In this document: piece after piece, positions 45,701 to 54,302 of the stretch | How the letters are laid out: each line of letters starts with the position of its first letter | Numbering within the stretch: position 1 is the stretch's first letter | Assembly (NCBI GenBank): GCA_022483045.1 | Contig: JAKVOA010000001.1 | Coordinates: 1,716,501-1,780,500 of the forward strand | DNA from: Oscillospiraceae bacterium | GTDB lineage: Bacteria; Bacillota; Clostridia; Oscillospirales; Acutalibacteraceae | Direction: 5' to 3' | DNA length: 64,000 bases | Translations under genes and position numbers: made by a program | Notes under the pieces: generated by a model | Databases searched by the model: none | The model's input: the letters and a program-made list of their open reading frames with translations, nothing else | Told to the model about the DNA's origin: nothing

Positions 45701-46375
45701 TGCCGAGTGCCGCCACCGTTGCCGGGGTATTGAAATCGAATATCGCCATGAAATCCTCATGGTCGAAATAGCGTTCCGGCTCCAGCCCGCAGTGTGACAT
45801 CAGGGCGTAGGTGATACTGATGGTTGTAGCGGATTTGAACTGCACCGCTACATTGAGGTTATCGTACTCCTCCAAAAAGGAACCGTCAACGATGCGAAGA
45901 ATGTCCGCGCCGTTGTCCGTCCAAAATTCATCTGCCAGCTTTCCGGCAACATCGGCAAGCTGCTGGGGCAGGCTGTCACCGCTAATATCATAGCGGCGCT
46001 CAAGCATTGCCTGTACCGGGGCAGTATGCTCCTGATCCATGCTCCACAGATAAGGATGGCGGGAATGTGGGCGTGTGCCGGTATCTGCAATATCAAAGAC
46101 ATAGCGCAGGCGCGGGGTATCGCCGCTGTCGTCCACCAGCGCAATGCCCTTGGAGCCGCGCCGGATATAGCGCCCCATTTTATCATTCCATAAATCATAT
46201 TCCGCACAGGATGTTGCTTCCGGGCGCTGGGCGTAGATCATCAGCTGCTCGTGGTAGGATATTTATACAGACGGGCGGCGGTAGTCAAAAAAGCCGCCCA
46301 TTCCTGCCAGCTGCCGGTGAGCCGTGTGGCAACGCTGTCTGCCATCTGTGCGTATTGTTCTGCTTTTGTTGCCAT
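39782..46375 (-). pseudogene. Giant helicase plus N6-adenine methylase, split by three frameshifts
   Basis: About 2,190 codons from ATG 46375 (AGGAGG ahead). It begins MATKAEQYAQMADSVATRLT. Domains in order: an ArdC-like N-region, a Pro/Asp-rich linker, an N6-MTase with ILEPSCGVGNFFG and motif IV NVPFGQ, an SNF2-like helicase with HEVGAGKTF and FVDESDNYKN, then LLGSTAKMGAGTNVQDR and RKGRIERQGNQ, and a coiled tail. The frame breaks at about 46257 (KYP/YHEQL), 43480 (ERV/GMVAL) and 40170 (FEK/TYELAL). Each is repaired by adding one base. Longest intact pieces: 932 and 1112 residues. Related proteins resemble phage P1 DarB, so an anti-restriction role is plausible. Confidence 0.8.
45248..45604 (-). 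CDS. tnpV: TnpV-like protein, overprinted in the giant gene
   Basis: 118 residues: MNNSLTYKTNGDYQIPDLEL, then LGKYGRMRKSYLKQHRPVIY, then MMWVGLMNNCKAQAEEIVLK. This is the TnpV pattern of Clostridial transposons. It is entirely inside the giant helicase-methylase gene, same strand, another frame, opposite its Asp/Arg/Pro-rich disordered linker. It has its own AAAGGAG 8 bases before the ATG, formed by the giant gene codons for EERRNR. TnpV function is not settled; an excision-factor role has been suggested for the family. Confidence 0.8.
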   Translation of the reverse strand: MNNSLTYKTNGDYQIPDLELSQTANQPLGKYGRMRKSYLKQHRPVIYSQMLLSETLYPHLAEIEQTANSRIELMMPGLMQAAGVTESLKATDQMMWVGLMNNCKAQAEEIVLKELIHS

Positions 46376-46506
46376 AGTCTTGTATCCTCCTCTCAAAATT
46401 TTGACAAATAAAAAGGACAGCCGCTTTTTGAACGGTTGTCCTCATGTAATTTGGGGTTATCTACTTTGTAGGGTTTTAGTTTTGCAATTCAACAAATCGG
46501 AATTGT

Positions 46507-46986
46507 CTATTTCAAATCAAAGAGAGAGTTTTCATAGTCCTTTACATAGTATCGTATATTTTTACGACCTTTTTGAAAAATGGTGTGTCCCTCAGCTTCT
46601 AATTTCTCTTTCTGTGCTTCAATACCATTTGGATATTTGGCATTTAGTTCTCCGTTTGCTTTCAATGTTCTCCAATAAGGTGTTTCATCTTCGGAACGCT
46701 GATAACTCGCCCATGCAGCGATGGAAACAAAAATTCCTGCTGTAATCGGTTCTGTAAAATCTGCACCACTCGATTTTGCAAAGTATTCTCGTATTTCCCC
46801 GACGGTAATCACTTTACCGTATGGAACTTTTTTCATTACTTTGTCATAGTCGATTGGTGGTGCAAAATACATTTTGCTTCCAGCATATTTTTCAATGCTT
46901 TTCTGGTCTGTTATGATTTGAAATTTTGGCATATCTTTATTATCGTGTAGCATAGCATTGAAATCTTTTTTATCTTCGTTTGCCAT
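46507..46986 (-). CDS. MGMT/ATL-like DNA-binding protein
   Basis: 159 residues. The C-terminal domain shows VPYGKVITVGEIREYFAKSS and YWRTLKANGELNAKYPNG, the MGMT fold. The usual PCHR active site motif is absent, so it should be an alkyltransferase-like protein that binds but does not repair alkylated bases. ATG 46986 has AAGGTGG ahead. It lies between two large element genes. Confidence 0.75.
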   Translation of the reverse strand: MANEDKKDFNAMLHDNKDMPKFQIITDQKSIEKYAGSKMYFAPPIDYDKVMKKVPYGKVITVGEIREYFAKSSGADFTEPITAGIFVSIAAWASYQRSEDETPYWRTLKANGELNAKYPNGIEAQKEKLEAEGHTIFQKGRKNIRYYVKDYENSLFDLK

Positions 46987-47115
46987 TTCTACCACCTTCT
47001 ACCTTAAGGATAGCCTGTTTGTCATTACTATGCAATGAGGCTGTTTGAAAATTTTGATAAATTCAAATTTGTCTTTGAAGATATTATAGCTTACTGCGCC
47101 GCAGATGTCACCCAT

Positions 47116-47334
47116 TTACTCGTCAAATTCAGGGATAAGCTCCATCTGGGCAAATGCCGTATCGTCCATGCGTTCCAGTTTTTTCAGTGCAGAGTTTGTC
47201 AGCTCCATCATCTCGGTTTCGTCTTTATCCAGATACCCGCGCATTTCCGTCAGGGCTTCCATCAGTCCCTCACGGGTGCTGCTGGCATTGTAAATCGCCA
47301 TCAGGTTCATTTCTTCAAAGGTAAATTCATTCAT
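47116..47334 (-). CDS. Transposon-transfer assisting (TTRAP) family protein
   Basis: 72 residues, acidic. FTFEEMNLMAIYNASSTREG followed by LMEALTEMRGYL and ending ELIPEFDE matches the TTRAP family of conjugative transposons. Function unknown. It starts two bases after the stop of the ArdC/YodL gene. Confidence 0.8.
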   Translation of the reverse strand: MNEFTFEEMNLMAIYNASSTREGLMEALTEMRGYLDKDETEMMELTNSALKKLERMDDTAFAQMELIPEFDE

Positions 47335-47336
47335 AA

Positions 47337-50105
47337 TCAAAGCTCTCTTTCCGCGCTCCGCTTGGGCGCTGTCTTTTTGGTTTCCTGTGCTGACTGGCTA
47401 TGCAGCTGCTCCACCACAGATTTTTTCTTTTCCTGCCGTTCCCGATGCACGGCATCTGCCAAGTCCATAAGTGAAATCGGCTGCCCTGTGCGGGCTTGCT
47501 GTTCCAGCTCTGCCACGGTGGGCTGCTTCGTGCCGTTGTTGATAATGCCGTCAATCATTCCGTAATCATCTTCGGTAGAAATCTCCGCCGCTTTCAGATA
47601 ATTTTCCGGCTTGATGAAATCCGGCACTGGTGTAAATCCGAAGCTATCAACATAGTGACAGGATAGCGTACCGTCCTGCCTGATCGCAACGATGTCGCTG
47701 ACCGAAAGGGAATGTCCGCGATAATCTGCAGGGTGGTCGAGATTGAATTTCTCATACAGCTTATCCAGCTGGGTGTCGGTATCGCCACCAACACTAAGAG
47801 GTGCCGTGTAAATCAGATCGTAATGCTCACGCTCCACTGCAAGTCCGTGTTCCTGCAAACGCTCCATTCCCTCAAAACGGTAATCTCTTGTTTCATCGGT
47901 ATGTTGGAGCTGGTAAATTGCAAAGCAATCTCCCTCATGGTTGAGAAACGCCTGCTCTCGTTCCTGCTTGTGCGTTTGCCGGTCATCCAGCTTACCCGAA
48001 AAGCAGAGCTTTCCTGCCATTCCTCGCGGCTCATGGCAAATATCATATCGGCGGACTGTGATACCAAATCTTCCTCGTCAAAAATCATCTGTGCGCCCTC
48101 ATGGGTTATGGCATACACAGTAAAGTCCTGTGTAAGAAATTCCTGCGCCATCTCTCTGAAAAGAGGGAGCATATCACCATCCAGATAGCCGATCTGTTCA
48201 AGGTCGGCCTGTGTCAGTTCTTCATCCGGCATGGGATATTCGTCCAACGCCAGCTCCGGCGTGTCCGGGCGCATTTCACTTTCATAGACCGCCTGCGCGT
48301 CCTGCAACTGTTCCAGTAAATCCAGAGAAACCGGCTCCACAGTTTCACCAGGCATTCCGTGTATCAGGAAAATCTCTTTGCAGGCATCCAGCAGGGAAAT
48401 ATCGGGGTTAGCAAGTACACCACCATCTACTTCGTGGCTGCTTTCTTTCTCATAAATGGTGTAATCGTAACCCTCGCCACAGGTCTGAATGTGCAGATAA
48501 TTGGCATCATCCACAAGGAACAACGCTTCTTCATCCTGTATGGGCTGTAACACACGCGCATCCGGCATAGCGGCAATCAAATCCGCAACAGCTTTCTGCA
48601 CCAGCGGGCTGTCCCGGAAATAGGCAATACTGTTGATGGTATCCACATCAATGGTGTTGCCATTCAAAATCGGAAAGTCCCCCTCATAATCGCTACCGTC
48701 ATTCAGGGTAAAACCTATTCCCTTGATACCGTTCATGCGCTCTGCCGGAATTGCTTCATAGTGCCGGATGGCTTCCTCCAGTGTAAGGCTTTCGTGATAT
48801 TCGCCCATAGAGGGAAATTCCATGCACTCAGCGGCATAATAGGTCAGCGGTTCGGGCGTTGTCAGAGGAACTTCCGGGTTGTTCTTGGAAGATAGCAATG
48901 CTACTTCGCTCAGCTGTGTTTCGGTCAGCGGCTGCGGATAGTCAATGTACCCGTAGGCTTGCACCGCACCGTCCTCATAATCGGTAAGCTGCGCCGCTTC
49001 ATGGGTTTGTCCACCCTCCATAAAAGGATATGACCCATGTGTCAGAGCTTCCGGGGTAATGTAATAACGATAGGTTTCCTCTGCCTGTTCCGGCTCGATT
49101 GCCTTTTCTGCCACCTCCGGCGTAGGCTGTTCCGGCTGGGCTTGCTCCTGCTCGGCACTCAAATCTATGCCGCGCTCCTTGCAGACCTCCGCAAAATGGC
49201 GGTCAATATCCATAATCAGACCGCTGGCTGTTTTATTGATGGTTTCCAGACTGGCTTTCAGCTCTGCCAGCTCCTTGCTCTCGCTCCATGAAGCAATATA
49301 GCCAAAGCTGTTCTCGCCGGTCTGAATGCCGTAATATTGGCAGACCACATAGGAAACGCTTTCGGCTTCCATCCTGCGTGTGACGGTCTTTTTCTTTGAC
49401 CGGCTCCTTGGTTTCCGTACCGGCGGCAGCTGCAAGGCGTTCCTTTTCGGTGTTGTGAAGAATAGAGTGTGCGATTTCATGCACAGCGGCAGATACCGTC
49501 TGCACCTCGCTCATGCCCTCACGGATGGCAATGCGCTGGTCGGTCAGGCTGAAATAGCCGTCCGTATCGCCAGCAAGCGGCACAACCGCCATCGGCACAG
49601 GAGAAGTCCGGCGCAGGGCTTCCATAAAGGCTTCATACTGCTGGACATTTCCCGAAAGGTCACTTGCCAGCTGGGGTAACGGCTTTCCGTCTGTCTGGCT
49701 CACATCAAATACCTTGACCGGGCGAAACATGGGAATTTCCACCTCTTTTTCCTCGGTGACGATTTTGCCCTCTTTATCAAGCACTGGGGCTTTGGTGTCC
49801 GGGTCAAGTTTCTGTTCCTCTATTTTCTTCTTAAAGGGCGTGGGGGCAATGATGGTAATGCCATGCTCACCCTTTTTCACATGGCGTTCAAACTGGTTAA
49901 TCCACTTGTTGAAGCCTGCCACCAGCGTGGCATCCGGCTTTTGCAGATAGATCAGCATGGTGTTGTTGAGAGAATAGCGGTGAAACCGTGACATGGTAGA
50001 AAGATACTGCCGATATTTATCACTCTCGAACAGTTCCTTAATGCCGGTTTCAATGTTCTCGGTTATCTCCCTTAAACGGTCTTTATTGCTTATTTTCTCA
50101 GGCAT
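47337..50105 (-). pseudogene. ArdC/YodL/DUF4316 antirestriction-like protein, two frameshifts
   Basis: From ATG 50105, with AAAGGAGGAA ahead, it reads MPEKISNKDRLREITENIET, then the ArdC-like region with YSLNNTMLIYLQKPDATLVAGF and metalloprotease motif AAVHEIAHSILHN. It continues after a shift near 49372 (HTQ/VEAESVSYVVCQYYG) through the YodL region (YRYYITPEALTHG) to a second shift at 47999-48002 (SSAF/SGKLDDRQ), then SDIVAIRQDGTLSCHYVDSFGF and DDYGMIDGIINNG. One extra and one missing base explain the breaks. About 920 codons if intact. ArdC-type proteins protect incoming single-stranded DNA. Confidence 0.8.
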
Positions 50106-50378
50106 GGGTGTGTTCCTCCTTTGTTCCATTCTTTTAATTTCTTTTTCGCATTCTGCAATCAAGGCTTTCTTTTCCTCAGCGCTGTCAAAAATCAACGCAT
50201 CCAGCAGATACTCCACATAATCGGTTTTCTGCACCGCTTCCACAAACAGGTTATGCCATGCTTCGTCCTGTGTGGTGGGCGCATATTCTGTTTTCCATCG
50301 TTTCAGCTGATGGGAGTAATCAGCAAGCACAAAAAAGCATTTCTGTTCCTTTTCCCGAAGCAGCTGCGCTTTTGTCTT

Positions 50379-50675
50379 TTAACGGACAGGGCGTTTTCTC
50401 ACAGGTGCATGGCTGTCATAGCCCAGCCCGAAATCCTGTGCCAGCTTTTCGGCGGCTTCCTTGGGCGATAGATTGTAGAGCTTAGATGTGAAGTCGATGA
50501 CATCGCCATCTTCCCCACAACCAAAACAATGAAAGCGTTTGTCCACCTTCATGCTGGGATTGCGGTCATCGTGGAATGGGCAGACTGCCATTCCGCTTCG
50601 TTTGACCTCTATCCCATACATTTGGGCGGCTTCTCTGGTTGTGACAGCCCCTTTTACTGTTTCAAATACATTCAT
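50379..50675 (-). CDS. CHC2 zinc-finger primase-like protein, cut short by stop
   Basis: 98 residues from ATG 50675 behind GGGAGG. The CHC2 finger is complete: VCPFHDDRNPSMKV and FHCFGCGEDGDVIDF. After HAPVRKRPVR there is TAA; the same frame then continues KTKAQLLREKEQKCFFVLAD and a C-terminal part matching the second CHC2 protein of this window (FVEAVQKTDYVEYLLDALIF). The stop is therefore premature, perhaps Gln to stop. The open frame then runs without a stop into the ArdC-like gene. The protein probably initiates element replication. Confidence 0.8.
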   Translation of the reverse strand: MNVFETVKGAVTTREAAQMYGIEVKRSGMAVCPFHDDRNPSMKVDKRFHCFGCGEDGDVIDFTSKLYNLSPKEAAEKLAQDFGLGYDSHAPVRKRPVR

Positions 50676-50715
50676 ATCCACCTCCCGCGCCGGGGCTGCC
50701 TACGCTGTTATCCCA

Positions 50716-51003
50716 TCAGGCATCTGCGGCTTCTTTGTTGTTGACAGGTGGGCGATACCCATTGGCTTTTGCCCGGTCACTGGCAGCTTTTCGGCGTTCC
50801 TCGCTGTAAGGCTCCCGGATCAGCACACAGCCTTTCGGTACAAGGTACTGCCGTTCGCCGGTGCGGGTAATCTGCTTCGGGTATTTTTCTGCCAGCCCCT
50901 CCAGCTTGTGAAGCAGCTTCTGGTCATAGGTGAACACTTCGGCGGTGGACTCGGCTTCGTTATAAAGGACAATGGTTTCCTGCTCCACCTTGGTCAGCTT
51001 CAT
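50716..51003 (-). CDS. Conserved small element protein
   Basis: 95 residues from ATG 51003 behind AAAGGCGG. Motifs: VEQETIVLYNEAESTAEVFT and DQKLLHKLEGLAEKYPKQ, with YSEERRKAASDRAKANGYRP near the end. It is regularly found between topB and CHC2 genes in such elements; no function is known. Its start overlaps the topB end by 44 bases. Confidence 0.65.
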   Translation of the reverse strand: MKLTKVEQETIVLYNEAESTAEVFTYDQKLLHKLEGLAEKYPKQITRTGERQYLVPKGCVLIREPYSEERRKAASDRAKANGYRPPVNNKEAADA

Positions 51004-53098
51004 GACTGACCGCCTTTCTTGCAAATTCCAGCTTAAAATTCGCCCACTGACCATCATCCTCCAGCAGCACCGTGGCATCGTAGGTCTTGCCGGTTTTCTC
51101 CGAAAAGCAACCGCTTAAACTCGCCTTTCCCTTGTTCAAGAGGTCGGATGCAACCGCCTTTGTCAGCTGCTTTTTCTTCATGGAAAAGAACTTGCTGTTT
51201 TTCCAGAGCGCAAATTTGCAGACGGCATTCTCACAGAAAAAGCCCTGCTTGCTCTCCGTGACAGAGCTGCCGCAGCGGGGACATTTGCCGATGACCTCTT
51301 TATCCGAGGGAAACAGCACCTCCGCACCCTGAATGGCATGGTAGGTAGATACCAGCTCCTTTAGCATCTGGACGATGCCATCCAGAAACGCATCCGGCTC
51401 CAGCTCACTTTGCTCAATTTCTTTCAGGCGGTATTCCCATTCAGCAGTCAGAAACGGCGATTGCAACTGCTCTGGTAATACTGTGATAAGGGATACCGCA
51501 TCGTGGGTGGGAAGAAGCTGCACCGTTTTCTTTGATTTCTTACGCTCCACAAATCCGGTAAATACCAGCTTTTCCAATATCCCGGCGCGGGTGGCTGGCG
51601 TACCCAGTCCTTTTCGTTCTGCATCCTCCGGCATATCTCTCGCTCCGGCAACCTCCATTGCTGAAAGCAGCGTATCCTCCGTAAGGTGCTTGGGCGGTGT
51701 GGTCTTGCCCTCCTTGATTGCAGGGGCCGTCACAGAAAAGATCTGTCCCTCGGTCATGGCAGGCAGGGTTTTCGCATCACTTTCTGCTTCCTGTTCCGGT
51801 GCATCCTTTCCATCGGCACGATAGCTCTGCTCGATTGCTTTCCAGCCCGTCCCCTTTACGGCGCGGCCTTTGGCTGTGAAGCTGTGACCGGCACAGTCCA
51901 GCGTGACAACCGTTTCTGCATATTCATAGGGCTGTGTCACCGCACACAGCAGGCGCAGGGCTACCAGCTCCAAAATAGCGCGTTCTCCCACAGTCAGGGT
52001 GTTCAGGTCTGCCTTTTGCACATTTCGGGTAGGGATGACGGCATGGTGGTCGGACACCTTTTTATCATTGATGACCTGTGCGGCATGGACGGGAATGGTC
52101 ACACCTTTGGTACAGGGCATGGTGTTTCCCACAAGCTCCACCAACTCCGGCAGAGCGCCCGCCATATCCGAAGTCAGATAGCGGCTGTCGGTACGGGGAT
52201 AGGTACAGAGCTTCTTTTCATACAAGTTTTGTAGATAATCCAAGGTCTGCTGTGCGGTAAAGCCAAGCAGACGGTTGGCATCACGCTGCAGGGTGGTCAA
52301 ATCGTAAAGGGCAGGCGGCTTTTCCGCTTTGTCCTTTTGCTCCACCGCTTTTACAACAGCCGGGGAATGGGAGCAATCCTCCTGTGCCTTACTTGCCGCT
52401 TCCTTTTCTTTCAGCCTTTCGCCGGTGGCGGTAAAATCAGGAAGCCCCAGCACCACCGTATAAAACGGCTCCGGCTTGAACGCATCAATCTCCGCTTCCC
52501 GCTGAACAACCAGCGCCAGCGTAGGTGACATGACGCGCCCGATGTTGAGGGTCTTGTGATACAGCACCGAAAACAGCCTTGTGGCATTGATACCCACCAG
52601 CCAGTCCGCCTTGCTGCGGCAGAGCGCCGCCTGATGCAGACCGTCATACGCCGCGCCGGGTTTGAGCTGGGCAAAGCCCTGACGGATGGCGCTGTCCTCC
52701 ATTGAGGAAATCCACAGGCGTTCCATCGGCTTTTTACACCCTGCCAGATTGTAGATCGTGCGGAAAATTGCTTCTCCCTCGCGCCCTGCATCACAGGCAT
52801 TGACTACCGCATCTACCTTGTACGAGTGCATCAGCTCACGCAGTACGCCGTACTGCTCCTTTTTGTCTTTACCCACCACAAACTGCCAGCTTTCCAGCAA
52901 AATGGGAAGGTCATCATATTTCCACTTCGCGTATTTCGGGTCATAGACCTCCGCATTGGCAAGTCCGGCAAGATGCCCAACACACCAGCTGACCAGATAC
53001 CCACCACCCTCTAAATACCCATTGTGGCGTTTGTCCGCGCCGATCACAGCGGCAATGGACTGTGCCACCGATGGCTTTTCAGCGATTACAAGTTTCAT
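50960..53098 (-). CDS. topB: DNA topoisomerase III
   Basis: 712 residues. Toprim domain at the start (MKLVIAEKPSVAQSIAAVIG and NACDAGREGEAIFR), catalytic Tyr in KLCTYPRTDSRYLT, and a C-terminal zinc-ribbon (CPRCGSSVTESKQGFFC) with a following repeat. It is a type IA enzyme that decatenates plasmid-like DNA, as encoded by many Firmicute conjugative elements. ATG 53098 has GGAGGACA ahead. The frame is intact. Confidence 0.93.
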   Translation of the reverse strand: MKLVIAEKPSVAQSIAAVIGADKRHNGYLEGGGYLVSWCVGHLAGLANAEVYDPKYAKWKYDDLPILLESWQFVVGKDKKEQYGVLRELMHSYKVDAVVNACDAGREGEAIFRTIYNLAGCKKPMERLWISSMEDSAIRQGFAQLKPGAAYDGLHQAALCRSKADWLVGINATRLFSVLYHKTLNIGRVMSPTLALVVQREAEIDAFKPEPFYTVVLGLPDFTATGERLKEKEAASKAQEDCSHSPAVVKAVEQKDKAEKPPALYDLTTLQRDANRLLGFTAQQTLDYLQNLYEKKLCTYPRTDSRYLTSDMAGALPELVELVGNTMPCTKGVTIPVHAAQVINDKKVSDHHAVIPTRNVQKADLNTLTVGERAILELVALRLLCAVTQPYEYAETVVTLDCAGHSFTAKGRAVKGTGWKAIEQSYRADGKDAPEQEAESDAKTLPAMTEGQIFSVTAPAIKEGKTTPPKHLTEDTLLSAMEVAGARDMPEDAERKGLGTPATRAGILEKLVFTGFVERKKSKKTVQLLPTHDAVSLITVLPEQLQSPFLTAEWEYRLKEIEQSELEPDAFLDGIVQMLKELVSTYHAIQGAEVLFPSDKEVIGKCPRCGSSVTESKQGFFCENAVCKFALWKNSKFFSMKKKQLTKAVASDLLNKGKASLSGCFSEKTGKTYDATVLLEDDGQWANFKLEFARKAVSHEADQGGAGNHCPL

Positions 53099-53291
53099 GT
53101 TGTGTCCTCCGTTTCTTCAGATATTCGTTCAATTCCCGCTGGCAGATACCAAACCACCGCTGTCCGGCGTTGGCACAGCCATAGCAGGGATGACCTTTGG
53201 GGAGAGAAGCCAAAGGGCGGGGCTTAACGCTCCCGCCGCTTGGTTTCTGTGTCATCATTCGTTCAAAGGGACTGTCCGTGAACTGGGTCAA
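53079..53291 (-). CDS. Small Cys-containing element protein
   Basis: 70 residues from TTG 53291 behind GAGG, overlapping the DUF4366 stop. MTQFTDSPFERMM at the start and HPCYGCANAGQRWFGICQRE in the centre, with four Cys or His that could bind zinc. It overlaps topB by 20 bases. No function is known; it belongs to the conserved topB neighbourhood of these elements. Confidence 0.65.
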   Translation of the reverse strand: MTQFTDSPFERMMTQKPSGGSVKPRPLASLPKGHPCYGCANAGQRWFGICQRELNEYLKKRRTQHETCNR

Positions 53292-54049
53292 TCGTCCGTG
53301 TCCTCGGCAGCTTCGTTTTCTTTGTCCGGTTCCTGTGCATCATCCTCGCTCTCCCACGGGGCATCGTCACTATCTGCATCTTCCTCATCGCCATAATCAT
53401 AATCGTCAAGATCGGAGCTACCCTTGGTTTTCGGCTTGTTCTTAAAAAACTTCATATAGGCAAAGGCACCGCCGCCAGCCAGCACCGCAAGCAGAAGCAC
53501 CAGCACAGCCGGGTTCATACCGCTGGATTTCGGTGCTTCCTCCGGCTCCTCCACAGCAGCCGGCTCCTCGGTTGCCACAGGCTCCGGCGTTTTTCCAGCA
53601 CACTCGGTCATATCTGCCGCGCATACCGGGCAGTCCATATTAATGGCACCAGGCGCACATTTTTCTGTACAGGTGCAGGCAATCGGTGTGGTTTCGGCTT
53701 CTTCCGCAAGGGCTTTCAAATCGTCCGTATCCACCGGGTTGAGGAAATAGGTCTTGTACTGTTCCTCGTCCTCGCCCACCGGGGCATCGTAATCAATGAC
53801 CAGATAGAACACATTGCCGTCCCTGTCTGTAATGGTGATGAACTGCTTGTTGGTGGCTTTGTCATACAGCAGATCGCGGGTGGAAATATCGCTTTCTTCG
53901 GACAGCGGTTCGCCGGGTTCGATGGTCGGTGCAGGGGTTTCCTCGGTTACCGGCTCATTGCTCTGGGCAAATGCCGTAGTGGAAAAAGCGGTGGCGCACA
54001 TCATCATCGCCAGCGCACAGGTCAGCACTCGTTTTTTCAATTTAATCAT
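53288..54049 (-). CDS. DUF4366 surface protein
   Basis: 253 residues. It has a signal peptide (MIKLKKRVLTCALAMMMCAT to AFAQ), a folded part with YDKATNKQFITITDRDGNVF and YKTYFLNPVDTDDLKALAEE, four Cys (CTCTEKCAPG, CPVCAADM), a Pro/Glu linker, one membrane helix (about 176-195), and an acidic cytoplasmic tail. DUF4366 proteins are conserved parts of Clostridial transfer operons and probably sit in the conjugation channel. It overlaps DUF4315 by 8 bases. Confidence 0.85.
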   Translation of the reverse strand: MIKLKKRVLTCALAMMMCATAFSTTAFAQSNEPVTEETPAPTIEPGEPLSEESDISTRDLLYDKATNKQFITITDRDGNVFYLVIDYDAPVGEDEEQYKTYFLNPVDTDDLKALAEEAETTPIACTCTEKCAPGAINMDCPVCAADMTECAGKTPEPVATEEPAAVEEPEEAPKSSGMNPAVLVLLLAVLAGGGAFAYMKFFKNKPKTKGSSDLDDYDYGDEEDADSDDAPWESEDDAQEPDKENEAAEDTDD

Positions 54050-54284
54050 GGTTGATTTCCTCCGTTTCTCCAGCCATCACCGCAGCGCGGCTGGTATCCA
54101 ATTTCTGAATCAGGGCAGACAGAGCAGCATAATCCAAATGATGCTCATGCACCAGCTCCAGAATGTCGTTGTTTTTGATGTCGGTACGCTGTCTGTCAAG
54201 CTCTCGCTGCCTTGCCTGTAATTCGGCAATCTTGGCAGCGTTCTTGTCATATTCAGCATCTATTTTTTTTAATTTCGGGTTCAT
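54042..54284 (-). CDS. DUF4315 family protein
   Basis: 80 residues, mostly one long coiled coil: KIDAEYDKNAAKIAELQARQ then ELDRQRTDIKNNDILELVHE. DUF4315 proteins always accompany DUF4366 in these elements. ATG has AAAGGAG ahead, just past the end of the NlpC/P60 gene. Confidence 0.85.
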   Translation of the reverse strand: MNPKLKKIDAEYDKNAAKIAELQARQRELDRQRTDIKNNDILELVHEHHLDYAALSALIQKLDTSRAAVMAGETEEINHD

Positions 54285-54302
54285 GGTTTGCTGTTACTCC
54301 TT

